Of a stretch of DNA of 64,000 bases, positions 47,170-58,030 are shown in pieces. Origin of the DNA: Pachyseris speciosa (Eukaryota > Cnidaria > Anthozoa > Scleractinia > Pachyseridae); contig JAEMWC010000151.1 in NCBI GenBank assembly GCA_016490735.1, positions 492,501 to 556,500 of the forward strand, written 5' to 3'. The position numbers and the translations under genes were made by a program. How positions within the stretch are numbered: position 1 is the first letter of the stretch; every line of letters starts with the position of its first letter. The notes under the pieces were generated by a model. That model was given only the letters and a program-made list of their open reading frames with translations. It had not been told where the DNA came from and made no database searches.

Positions 47170-48735
47170 GTTGGTGAGGGTAAAAGGCGGAATGAGTTTG
47201 CGGCATGGCATGTGGCATGACTGGCGGAATCGCATAATTATGCGGAATGTAATGTATGCAAAATGGCGCGAAAAAATTAATTCAACTGAAGGAGTTAATT
47301 ATTCAACAGCCAGACGCAAGCTATCGGTAGTTGCCGATCTCGGTCACAACAATTAACTACTCTCCACCGGGCTTGCTTTTGTATAAATATTACACTTATG
47401 AACTTTTGAGGTGATTAAATTTGCCTTGAGTTTGCTTTCATAGGATTAGCCTGTTCGCGAATGATATTTGCAGCATATTTGTGAAGCTATGCACGAATGA
47501 CGAAAGAATCGAGCGAGCTTTTGCCATCTTGTCAATTTCATAGTGTAGGTCAAACTCTTTCGCAGTTTTGAAATGGATTAAATTAATTTCTATTTTTCCG
47601 GAATCGATTGTAAGCAATTTAGGAACGGAGTCTCGCAGAGGCTTTTTATAGTTTTCAGAGTTTTACAAGAGTCTCAAATCGGTCGAGCTGCTTTGGTTGT
47701 TATGATATGAATAACTGAACTCTCGAAGACCGAGCGACAAACGAGGAAAATATTATAATCAGTTGCAAACTGACTAATCTTATAAACACAAACTCAAGAC
47801 AAATCACTTGAAGCAGGTTCTTTTGTAATATTTATATCAAGTCTATCAAAGCACAAATCCCGTGTAGAGCAGTGCTCTACACTGAAAAATTTCTCGGTCA
47901 AATCCAATTTGTTTTCAACATTTTGTTGTCACCGAGATCAGCAACTAGCTTGCGATTATTCACTGTGTCAGGCTGGCAGACGCGATTAATATTGCGCGAG
48001 CTCCAATACGCAAGATCGAGATTATGAACCGTTACGGTAAAATTATTATCTAGAGAAGGGGCTACTTTTTGACCTTGTTAACAACAATTTTCTGAAAAAC
48101 AAATTGGATTTGACCGAGAAATTTTATAACATCTGGTACCTAGGGTACTCGATCTTCGATGAGGCGACTCTTGAACGCAAGCGCTGAGTTCAGTTTATAT
48201 TCATATCATAACAACACGCGACCGATGTGAGACTCTTGTAAAACTCTGAAAACCGTAACTTGAATAAGCCTCTACGAGGCTCCGTTCCTAAATCTCTTGC
48301 AATCGACCCCGGAAAAATAAAATTTTATTTAATCCATTTCAAAACAGTCTAAGAGTATGACCTTCACTGTGAAATTGACAAGATGGCAAAAGCTCGCTTG
48401 TCTCACAGCCGCGAACGATTCGCACAAATACACTGCAAATATCATTGACTATCATTCCCGAACAGACTAATCCTATGAAAGCAAAACTCAAGGTAAAATT
48501 TAATCACCTCAAGAGTTCATGAGAAAGCAAGCCCGGTGAAGAGTACTTGTGACCAAGATCGACAGCTAGCTTCCGATTATTCTCTCTGTTGGGCAGTAGA
48601 ATAATTAACTCTTTGAGCTGAATTAATTTCTTCGCGCCATTTTGCATATGTTACATTCCACATAATTATGCGATTCCGCAAGTCATGCCACATGCCATTC
48701 CGCAAACTCATTCCGCCTTTTACCCTCACCGCTCG
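47170..48735. mobile_element. 1.6-kb foldback element inside the transposon gene
   Basis: Inverted arms (about 47170-47720 and 48150-48735) share CGGAATGAGTTTGCGG, CATAATTATGCGG, AATTGACAAGATGGCAAAAG and CATTTCAAAAC. Inner inverted pieces occur at 47881-47920 and 48090-48130. A ~40-bp word (GCGATAT..CCGCGCGA, GGATAATTGTTAA) appears in direct orientation at 47043-47076 and 48748-48783. It therefore flanks the element like a long or secondary duplication. Confidence 0.7.
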
Positions 48736-48812
48736 TCGGGCTATTAGGCGATATTCCGCGCGAATTCCCAGGATAATTGTTAATTAACCTACATAATGAA
48801 AAATAAGACTTA

Positions 48813-49180
48813 CCTGATCCAACTTGTACGAACGAACCAGTCTTGTGTAAGATAACCTCAGAATCCTTTTTCTCCAGCCCTCTTTCACCTTTTGGCCACA
48901 CTAGTTTTCCTTTACGATTTCTTCCGGAACCCTGCACCTAGTGCTGGACCCTGTGCTCCAACCTATTCCTAGTTTTGATCGGTGGTTTGGACATATCGTC
49001 ATGGAGCTCAAACTTTTGCTCCTTGTAAACATAGCCGCTCGACATAAAATCAGTTTAACCTCATCTTCAGGCCCGGTAAATTTATACAGGGACTTGTGAC
49101 TGTTGATGTCCTTACTACACGACAGCAGCAGAACAATTTCAGTGTCACGCTTTCGGTCTTTAGCGTCATAACCACAAACT
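48813..49180 (-). pseudogene. Transposon gene, N-terminal Cys-rich exon with frameshift
   Basis: Read on the - strand from ~49180: [34 protein letters not shown] and R-C-R-V-P-E-E. The spaced Cys and His suggest a zinc-binding module. Near 48925 the frame shifts. The exon continues in the other frame ([17 protein letters not shown]) to a good donor (CAG|GTAAGTC, last exon base ~48813). The shift shows the gene is dead here. Confidence 0.55.
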
Positions 49181-49199
49181 CAACCAACAAGGGCTTTAA

Positions 49200-49860
49200 A
49201 AGAACGACAACCTTCCATTTTCAGTGTAACAAACTTGACTTTAAAAAATCTAAACAAACGCCCCCAAGTTACTTAGGACGCCACAAAATTAATTTTTGAC
49301 ATGCCGAATTGCTACCTTTTGCAGTAGCCATAAATTCGACTGAATTTCCCAGAGATTTTATTTTTAAATTTAGTAAGAAATTTAAATTCTTTATAACTTA
49401 GAATCATAAATTTGACATTTTCTAAAAAAAATCCCAATACCCCTCAGAAAAGTACTTTGTAACACGCAGATGAATAGCCACCCGTGAGAGGGCACAGGTC
49501 ACCCAGGCTTTCAGTAGGACGAAAAAAAAAATGGAGTGATTCAATGTTCTCTTAGGAAAGCACTGCTCAGGAAGGCAATATTTTTCGTTTGTGGTTTCAT
49601 ACTAGGATTTATTGTAATAGATATATAGAAGTAGGTAAATGTTGAAGTGATCTTTACCAGTAAGTTTTGTAAAATCTAATGCCCCCGCCAACGCTCCTAA
49701 GAACCCAGCCCACGCATGCAACCGAATAAGCGAACTGATAAAATAAACGATTATCTAGATTTTAGCAAGGGAGAAAGAACGTACTTAGTATAGTTGCCTT
49801 GAGTATGTTCTTGTTAAGTAATGAAGCACTTTCACATTTTCGCCCTCCTCCACCCCTGCT
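49200..49860. other. Inside the 44.4-kb element, no gene seen
   Basis: Between the N-terminal exon and the right inverted arm. AT-rich, with no supported ORF. Confidence 0.4.
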
Positions 49861-51039
49861 AAAAGGCCCATGACATTGCATTGCGTGATAATCAAACGGC
49901 TGCCTGCAATGCAGTATGGACTGTGATTGAGCGCCGGCATTTTTGCCAGCAGCAATCAAATGTAACATTTTCGTGCACTACAAACCAAGACATACTAAAG
50001 AAATGACTAAGCCGTCTAAGAGGATGCGGTTGTAGTGAAATGCGCCGAAAGTTGATCAAAGATTGGTATTCGACCATTGAACACGTTGACAGTTTGCGCG
50101 GTGTACATCTGACGTTACAAACAGAGCTCAAACTTATGCGACAAACGACCAGAGAATCGTGCTTAAATGGCCTTTGGACCTGTATTTTGTAGCATATTAT
50201 AGGGTAAGAACATTTCCAAATGTTTTTCTCAGTGCTTATTTTAACCAAATATGGATTAGGAGTCCTCAGACGTGTACACGGAGTAAAATTGACGTCTCCC
50301 CGAAACTTCAAAGTTCACCGCCGAAGGTCAAATATTCACATTTTTTACGGACTTTGAAACGCTCTCGCGCCGCTCTTGTTCATTTGCCCAAAGAAATTTT
50401 CACAGGAATCTATAGACCATCCTTCCAACCTACAACCACCAGAAGCTTAATCGATTTGAAGGTTTCGCACATGGTGAAAATCAATTTTATTCATGAAGTA
50501 CTTTTACTGTAGTGATTTGTATACCTTCGGAATTAAATTATTTCGTATGCAAAGAACTGCGCAGTATTCCCAAAATCATTTTTACAGATATTTAGAGATT
50601 GTTAAATAATATTTGAGTGTTTTAAAGACAGTAGAATAGTTTGCTTTTGCACGCGAGGCTCTCAAACCTGTGTAGTTATTTAGCGCTTCAAATGACGATT
50701 TTTAACGGTTTTCATTATTTGCATTTTTCTTTGAAATGTAAAGATATTTCACCGAAAAAACTTTAGGGTGATTTTAGTTAGATCCTAGCCTATCGAACAT
50801 TAAAATATGAAAGAAATCGAATTTTCCTCCCTTGCCGCGATATGTTCGATTTTTACGGACAGGCGCTCTTAAAATCTCCCGTGTCGATGTTTAAATCGCT
50901 AATTCTCGGCCTTGATTTCACTGTCAGAATTTTGCCAGGGATGATGTGTCTCGTCGGGATTTCATTTTATGTGCTGTCGCTACTTTTTGGGCCACGTCGC
51001 ATGTCCGAATTTACCCTGGCAGGGCCTCAATAAAGGAAA

Positions 51040-51310
51040 TCAGTTTGTCAGTGTGGTCCGATCATGTCCCATAACGTGTTTGACTTAAAGCAGGATTGTG
51101 CTTAGAAAATTGAAAACTGTTCGGCGTTCGTTTTAATTTGAATTCATGCATGTTTGGCCTCTCTGTTGACGAGACAAACGAACAATAAAATATATTTAGT
51201 TAGCTTACTCAGTATGCACTGAAAGAGACAAATCGCTGAACCGTATAAAGTTCACAAACCCTGCTATCAGCCGATTTAAATATGTACGTATTTTATAGAT
51301 TATGCATTTT
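51040..51310. repeat. Upstream block duplicated from/to 20790-21070
   Basis: Shares TTTGAATTCATGCATGTTTG, GACGAGACAAACGAA and TATATTTAGTTAGCTTACTC with the region upstream of copy 2. Similarity fades after ~51300, before the position where exon 1 would be expected. Confidence 0.8.
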
Positions 51311-52125
51311 TCCCGGGGTAGAAGAGGGAGAAGTTTCGTTCCAAATATTAGTACATATAAAGTTCACGGCCAATGTTGATAAATATCCACAGAAGTGCTT
51401 GACAGCCTTAAGAAAGATTTGTTTTCTGCAGCATTCTAATGAACAAGGCTCAAAAAGTGAGAAAGCCTGTAGCTCTCCAGACGCGGCCTGTTATTGCAGA
51501 ACGAAACAATAGATGATACAACACAAAAAAATGCCGCTACCTCTGGTAGCAAAAGAAGCTACAAGTCATAGGGACCAATGAAAATAGAGGTCTGGCATAT
51601 TTACAGGATTACTTCCAAAAGTCCAAGATGTTTTTACGTTAATTTGGTACTCTCACCAATTTCAGATTTTATAACTATACCTGTAGACATTTAAGTATGA
51701 ATTGCACTTGTGCAAGCATCTCCTAATTTCTCTGTGACTCTTTCTATTGATTGTTTGCAGGTGACCGTCAAGACATCCTAAGAAGCACATGTACACCACA
51801 CTAAGAAGGGTGTGGGGAGGGATCTTTGCATATGATACATGTAAATGATCATTCCGAATTAAACTGTTGATATTTGTACTACCTTCTCCATCAATTATCT
51901 TGTCCCTTCTCCCATATTCAAGACGCGTGATTCATGATTGCTTTTTGTTGGAATGAAACTGTTGATATTTACACTGTGTTGTCCGTCAATTTTCTATTCC
52001 AATCCCCCCTATTCAAGTTGTGTTATGATCGCATGCTGTCTGTTCCAATGTTTTCGACGTCCTTCAATGTTACGTGGTAACAAAAAAATAAAAGAAACGA
52101 ATGTCCATTAATTGTTAAAAGTGGA
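51311..52125. other. No gene seen; ~95-bp imperfect tandem duplication
   Basis: At 51856 and 51951 two related ~95-bp blocks start GAATTAAACTGTTGATATTT and GAATGAAACTGTTGATATTT. No signal-peptide exon for copy 4 was found here. Confidence 0.45.
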
Positions 52126-52129
52126 AATT

Positions 52130-54646
52130 TAAAGTCTTCATTTTAAAGTCTTTTTATAGTCTTAGAAGTGTTGACTTACGGAACTTAAAAAGGAGCAGTT
52201 TAAAGAGGCAATTATTCAGGGGTCTTAAAAGTGGCGATGTTAATATGGCTTAAAACTGTCAATTTAATAAGTCTTGAAGGGGCGATTTTAAAGAGTCTTA
52301 AATGTGGCGATTTCAGGGGTCTTAAAACTGGCAGTTTTAAGGGATCCTAAAAGTGGTGGTTTTAAAGTGACGATTTTAAGAGGTCTTAGAATTGGCGATT
52401 TTAAGGGGTCTAAAAAGTGGCGAATTTAAGACTCTAAAAAGTTGCGATTTCAAGGAGTCTTGAAAGTGGCGATTTTAAGGAGTCTTAAAAGTGGCGATTG
52501 TAAGGAATCTTAAAAGTGGCGATTTTAAGGTGTCTTAAAATTGGCACCTTTAAGGAGTCTTAAAAGTGGCAATCTTAAGGTGTCTTAAAAGCGGCAATTT
52601 AAGGTGTCTTAAAAGTGGCATTTTTTAAGGAGTCTTAGAGTGGCGATTTTAAAGAGTCTTAAAAGTGGCGATTTTAAGGAGTCTTAAAAGTGGCGATTGT
52701 AAGGAGTCTTAAAAGTGGCAATTTTAAGGGGTCTTAAAAGTGGCTATTGTAAGGAGTCTTAAAAGTGGCGATTTTAAGGGTCTTAAAAGTGGCGATTTTA
52801 AGGTGTCTAAAGTGGCAATTTTAAGGAGTCTCAAAAGTGGCGATTTTAAGGAGTCTCAAAAGTGGCGATTGTAAGGAGTCTTAAAAGTGGCGATTGTAAG
52901 GAGTCTTAAAAGTGGCGATTGTAAGGAGTCTTAAAAGTGGCGATTGTAAGGAGTCTTAAAAGTGGCGATTGTAAGGAGTCTTAAAAGTGGCGATTGTAAG
53001 GAGTCTTAAAGTGGCGATTGTAAGGAGTCTTAAAGTGGCGATTGTAAGGAGTCTTAAAGTGGCGATTGTAAGGAGTCTTAAAAGTGGCAACTTTAAGGAG
53101 TCTTAAAAGTGGCGATTTTAAGGGGTCTTAAAAGTGGCGATTTTAAGGCGTGTCTTAAAAGTGGCAATTTTAATTAAGTTAAGGACTCTTAAAGAAGGAG
53201 TCTTAAAAGTTTATTAAATTTACGTTAATTACTATTTTACGTAAATTTCCCAATTACTTTACCCTGAGTTACATAAGGTACTTTGGGTTATTTTATTTTA
53301 GTATTTTTTCAAAGGGGACTTAGCCCAGATGCTGATAATGAGCCGGACTCTTAAAGAAGGAGTCTTAAAAGTTTATTAAATTTACGTTTATTACAATTTT
53401 ACGTAAATTTCCCAATTACTTTACCCTGAGTTAGATAGGGTACTTTGGGTTATTTTATTTTAGTATTTTTTCAAAGGGGACTTAGCCCAGATGCTGATAA
53501 TGATCACTGTCAATTTAATAAGTCTTGAAGGGGCGATTTTAAAGAGTCTTAAAAGTGGCGATTTCAGGGGTCTTAAAACTGGCAATTTGAAGGGATCCTA
53601 AAAGTGGTGGTTTTAAAGTGACGATTTTAAGAGGTCTTAGAATTGGCAATTTTAAGGGGTCTAAAAAGTGGCGAATTTAAGACTCTAAAAAGTTGCGATT
53701 TCAAGGAGTCTTGAAAGTGGCGATTTTAAGGAGTCTTAAAAGTGGCGATTGTAAGGAATCTTAAAAGTGGCGATTTTAAGGTGTCTTAAAATTGGCACCT
53801 TTAAGGAGTCTTAAAAGTGGCAATCTTAAGGTGTCTTAAAAGCGGCAATTTAAGGTGTCTTAAAAGTGGCGATTTTAAGGAGTCTTATAAGTGGCAATTT
53901 TAAGGCGTCTTAAAAGTGGCATTTTTTAAGGAGTCTTAGAGTGGCGATTTTAAAGAGTCTTAAAAGTGGCGATTTTAAGGAGTCTTAAAAGTGGCGATTG
54001 TAAGGATTCTTAAAAGTGGCGATTTTAAGGGTCTTAAAAGTGGCGATTTTAAGGTGTCTTTAAAGTGGAAATTTTAAGGAGTCTCAAAAGTGGCGATTGT
54101 AAGGAGTCTCAAAAGTGGCGATTGTAAGGAGTCTTAAAAGTGGCGATTATAAGGAGTCTTAAAAGTGGCGATTGTAAGGAGTCTTAAAAGTGGCGATTGT
54201 AAGGAGTCTTAAAGTGGCGATTGTAAGGAGTCTTAAAAGTGGCGATTGTAAGGAGTCTCAAAAGTGGCGATTGTAAGGAGTCTTAAAAGTGGCGATTATA
54301 AGGAGTCTTAAAAGTGGCGATTGTAAGGAGTCTTAAAAGTGGCGATTGTAAGGAGTCTTAAAGTGGCGATTGTAAGGAGTCTTAAAAGTGGCGATTGTAA
54401 GGAGTCTTAAAAGTGGCGATTGTAAGGAGTCTTAAAAGTGGCGACCTTAAGGAGTCTTAAAAGTGGCGATTTTAAGGAGTTTTAAAAGTGGCGATTGTAA
54501 GGAGTCTTAAAGTGGCGATTGTAAGGAGTCTTAAAGTGGCGATTGTAAGGAGTCTTAAAAGTGGGGATTGTAAGGAGTCTTAAAAGTGGCGATTGTAAGG
54601 AGTCTTAAAAGTGGGGATTGTAAGGAGTCTTAAAAGTGGCGATTGT
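52130..54646. repeat. ~25-bp minisatellite array, about 100 units
   Basis: Unit GTCTTAAAAGTGGCGATTGTAAGGA, with 24-bp variants that lack one A and many GATTTTAAG variants toward the left. The block from 52255 recurs at 53506 (offset ~1251 bp) with the same order of rare variants, so a large piece was duplicated. Between the blocks a 162-bp non-unit sequence is itself duplicated (53183 and 53345). The repeats carry frequent stop codons and are non-coding. Confidence 0.95.
53183..53505. repeat. 162-bp tandem duplication interrupting the minisatellite
   Basis: Two copies begin GGACTCTTAAAGAAGG and end CCAGATGCTGATAATGA, differing at a few bases (ACATAAGG versus AGATAGGG). They contain TTACGTAAATTTCCCAA and lie exactly between the duplicated minisatellite blocks. 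Confidence 0.9.
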
Positions 54647-54858
54647 AAGATACGTGTACCACAAATCAACAACATTTAGCCTTCGTATCGGAAATATTTA
54701 TTCCTGCCGAAAGGGAGCAAGAAGCCCTCCTTACTTCCTTTTCAAAGGATAAGACAAAAGGTACTGATAAATAAAAATACTGATCCTAATCACACGAAGG
54801 GTAGTTGTACGATACGTAAGAATACCATAAATAATAAACCCATGATGTTATTTGTTAG

Positions 54859-56020
54859 GGTTTCTCCACCGCGAGTAAAACGCCGAGCGCAAATCACAGC
54901 AGAAAAAAGGCTTCTGTTGGATGTAAGGTAAGATACCAAGTTTCCATTGCTTTCCTTAATGATTCTTTCATACATAGCCAAATGTGAAATAAATCGGCAG
55001 AAACTGGGGAAGCGAAACAATTCTAGAAAGAAGCGCGCACATTTTGCAGGGAAGCTTATCGAGCGCTCTTGGGAGTTTGTGAGGAATCAAAACGTGGAAT
55101 TAATCCAGGACTTATTCCTTTGATTTGATTTTCTGAGTTGTGTTTTACTCGAAGGATCATCAAATAATTTTAGGAAGACAGTAAAATGTTGATTTATATT
55201 AAAAATTCTTAAGTTTATAAGAGGTTTTTAAAGAAATTCTCCAAGTCATTGTAAATCTAATGTCGCCAAATAGTCCTTCTAAACTCGCCATATTTTCTAT
55301 AGCGATCTTAATTTAAACTAAACTGAATATTCTGAACATTTAATTTTTCAGGGACACTCTTGTCCTCAGCAGAAATTCTACCCTTCCTCTTGTCTTGATT
55401 ACTTGAAACGTGGCGACTCCAAGTGCGGTATCTACAAACTCTTCGACTCCAGTGGTAACAGCTTTCCAGCTTACTGCGATCTACAGTCAGAGCCCGGATC
55501 TGCTTGGACCTTGGTGATGTCCTGGAGTAATTCTCATCGCGGCCTTTCCCATTTTCGGAGCACCCCATTCAAGTACAACGCTCCAGTGAACGAGAACGCC
55601 CAGAACTGGAATGTGTACCGCCTGAGTTTGGCACGAATGAAATCCCTGCAGGGTCACTCCACTCACTGGCGAGCAACATGCAGTTACCCCACCCACGGCG
55701 TGGATTTAAGAGATTACGTCCGTGGAAGCTTTAGGGACTTCAACATTGTTGATTACCTTGGTAGCGGGCAGTGCAAGAAAGTTGAATATATTAACATCCG
55801 CGGACACATTGGAATCCACCTCACGGCACGTTTCTGGCAGCAAGCTAACGCCTGGCTCCTTCATATTGACAGTTCTGGCACTGGCTGTCAGTTTAATCCA
55901 ACATCAGGCTCAGTCTCAAATGAAGATAACTTCGGCTTCCATTCGACTATCAACCCCAATTTCCGCTGCACAAAGGATAATCACTCGACCACACAGTGGT
56001 GGTTTGGAGGTCACCTGTGA
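54859..56020 (+). CDS. Secreted fibrinogen-like protein, copy 4 (exons 2 and 3)
   Basis: Exon 54859-54927 (after TTTGTTAG) and exon 55352-56020 (after TTTTTCAG) match exons 2 and 3 of copy 2 in size and phase. Exon 2 encodes G-F-S-T-A-S-K-T-P, a basic S-R-K-K site (weaker than K-R-K-R of copy 2) and V-G-C-K. Exon 3 is fully open: S-C-P-Q-Q-K, S-C-L-D-Y, K-C-G-I-Y, F-P-A-Y-C-D-L-Q, W-R-A-T-C-S-Y-P, Q-C-K-K-V, G-C-Q-F and R-C-T-K-D, ending W-W-F-G-G-H-L. This is the best reference copy of the family. A signal-peptide exon was not found. Intron 1 would have to span the 2.5-kb minisatellite, or exon 1 is lost. Secretion is inferred from copy 2. Confidence 0.8.
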
Positions 56021-56145
56021 GATGCACTTGACTTGATTCATTGGCCAAACACAGATGCGTTTCAAGTAGCTCTATTAGCAAGAGAACTTAGACAACGATT
56101 GATAATGTAAACAAAACCCACAAGGGTCATTGATGAAACCTGCGG

Positions 56146-56213
56146 AATAAAACGTTTCGTGCGGGAGACATTTGTGAGAGGTTTGAGGGGTGGGGAGGGA
56201 GAGGGGGAGGGAG
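56146..56213 (+). terminator. Poly(A) signal plus G-rich downstream tract of copy 4
   Basis: AATAAA at 56146-56151, then G-blocks at 56187-56213, about 35 nt downstream. Same layout as copies 1 and 2. Confidence 0.55.
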
Positions 56214-56477
56214 AACTAAACGTCCCCGCGCTGATTTTGAGCATTAATAACATTGGTAATCTTACAGAAAACAACTCTAGTTTTTGTGACCTTATCTGGA
56301 ATCGCGGTGGGCGTTATTGAACGATCCCAAAATTATTTTCCTACCCCAAAACAATTTATTTCGGCCTTTACTCGGTCGTTCTTTTCCCCTAAAGTATTTT
56401 TCTTGGTGCCCAGCACAATCAAAGAGTCTAAAAATCATCCAAAAAAAAAAAAACGTCTAAGAAAACTGAAGAAAACC

Positions 56478-56699
56478 AACTGATGGTAAGCAACTCTTGT
56501 GGGATTTCCAGTTCCATTGGAAATGTGTCTCTAATACATTTGTTAAACGTTCAAAACAAAGAAACACACCCTATTAGTCATGTCAACCAACTGATGGTAA
56601 GCAACTCTTGTGGGATTTCCAGTTCCATTGGAAATGTGACTCTAATAAATTTGTTAAACGTTCAAAACAAAGAAACACACCCTTTTAGTCATGTCAAAT
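56478..56699. repeat. 111-bp tandem duplication, two units
   Basis: Both units begin CAACTGATGGTAAGCAACTC and differ at few positions (GTCTCTAATACA versus GACTCTAATAAA). Because 111 is a multiple of three, an open frame of 72 codons crosses both. A single diverged unit exists after copy 1 (~987-1020). Coding is not supported. Confidence 0.85.
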
Positions 56700-57059
56700 G
56701 AAACTTGACGGTTGAAATATCTATTGTCTTTGATAGCTGCTTAGAAATTGTTAAGACACAACTTTATAAGGCCTAAAAGTAAATTCAGTTGTTAGCCAAG
56801 AAAGCAAGAAAACCCCTAAGTTCAAGCTACGGAATCCGTCCACTCCCCCTCCCCCCCCCCCTCCCAGCCACTTATTTCAAAGTACGACCACTATGTCATT
56901 ACAAAGAGCGACAAGTGTTATTACTTGGTATACAATGGACGGTGTAAAAACCTCGCGTTTTGTTTGGTCTAGAGGAGTTTGCGATTAAAGTACAGACGCA
57001 CGAATGCGTGAGGAGCTGAACTGAGAAAGTAAAATAAACAATGTATAACTGAAACAATT

Positions 57060-57529
57060 AAGTTCAATTTAACCGTGCGTTTGTGCTCTGAACACTCCGC
57101 ACGGAGGACGTGAAAACGTGGTAAGAGCATCAGTCATGCTACTCGCCTACGGCCCATAGAGCAATTCTTTGATCTTACCACGTTTCGACATCATACGTAA
57201 TTTACATACATACTGACGCAGCTTTTGCAATTTAGTTATTGGTATTGATTGCCTTGAGTTGATTTGGGCGGTTTTTCGAACTCAGATATTGATAAATTTA
57301 AAATTCCCACGTGACCAGACGCCATCGGTGTATTTTTCAGACCATCAGGAAAATCTAGACGTACTTTCTTTCCTGCAAGTTTCATAATAGTTTTGATGCT
57401 CTTGAAGGTTCGAGGCCCTTTGCAAGGCGGAGTAGGGGACTGCCAGAATGCTTAACATGTAGTGTGCACAGCCAAAGCAAGATACCAAGTAGGGTGAACA
57501 GCTACCGTAAGATACGAAGTAGTAGTAAT

Positions 57530-57564
<35 letters not shown>

Positions 57565-58025
57565 CAGCAGCAGCAGTAGAAGCAGTAGCAGTAGCAGTAC
57601 TGAGCAGTAGCAGCAGCAGCAGCAGCAGTAGCAGCGGCGGCGGCAGCAGAGGCAGTAGCAGTGGCAGCCTATATTACGAAGAGCATCGCTGTCTTTTCAT
57701 GTGCGTTTAAGGAGGCTCGAATCTTGTAAGCTCCAGTCGCGCATCACCTACCTGTACACACAATAATTGAGAGCTGAATAAATCCAGAATTCTATTTAAA
57801 GGAGTTCGTTGGTCACGATATTTTGAGTCATTATTAGAGACATAAAAAATGCATTGAAATAATGCGAAACGGTGAAATAACAAATTGTCAGGGAAGATAA
57901 GCACCAAAGAGCCTAGAATGTGGCGAGGATGGTGAAGGATGGAGAAGATAGAGACGGACAGGGACAGCGGGGCCGGGGAGGCTGGGTGACTTTAGCCTCC
58001 CACCCCCGCCTAGTTTATACGAGGA
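57060..58025. other. No gene seen; short hairpin and AGC microsatellite
   Basis: A hairpin (AACGTGGTAAGA at ~57115 and TCTTACCACGTT at ~57174) lies in otherwise plain sequence. The AGC array is listed separately. Confidence 0.45.
57518..57668. repeat. (AGC/AGT)n microsatellite
   Basis: Trinucleotide run of AGC with interspersed AGT, GGC and AGA, ~150 bp. No flanking ORF uses it as a coding homopolymer. Confidence 0.9.
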
Positions 58026-58030
58026 TGACA

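Larger units (their letters stand above)
44411..51028. mobile_element. 6.6-kb DNA transposon with 6-bp duplication and broken gene
   Basis: Terminal repeat GAGGCCCTGCTAGGG at 44411, inverse at 51014-51028 with one mismatch. AATAAA flanks both ends (44405-44410 and 51029-51034). Inverted arms extend to ~45472 and from ~49868, with an internal gap of unpaired sequence near the right end. The interior holds a reverse-strand multi-exon gene (45605-49180), a hairpin and a 1.6-kb foldback insertion. Sequence just right of the element is colinear with DNA upstream of copy 2, so the element landed in the upstream region of copy 4. Superfamily not assigned. Confidence 0.75.

Noticed and set aside
52130..54646. 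Repeat-protein gene in the 25-bp array
   Set aside because: Unit lengths of 24-25 bp are not multiples of three and each unit contains TAA in some frames, so no continuous frame survives.
57108..57195. tRNA or structured RNA at the hairpin
   Set aside because: Only one stem of ~12 bp is visible, with no T-loop or anticodon-arm consensus.
57518..57668. Polyglutamine or polyserine coding repeat
   Set aside because: No flanking open frame of useful length, and the array is mixed AGC/AGT/GGC.
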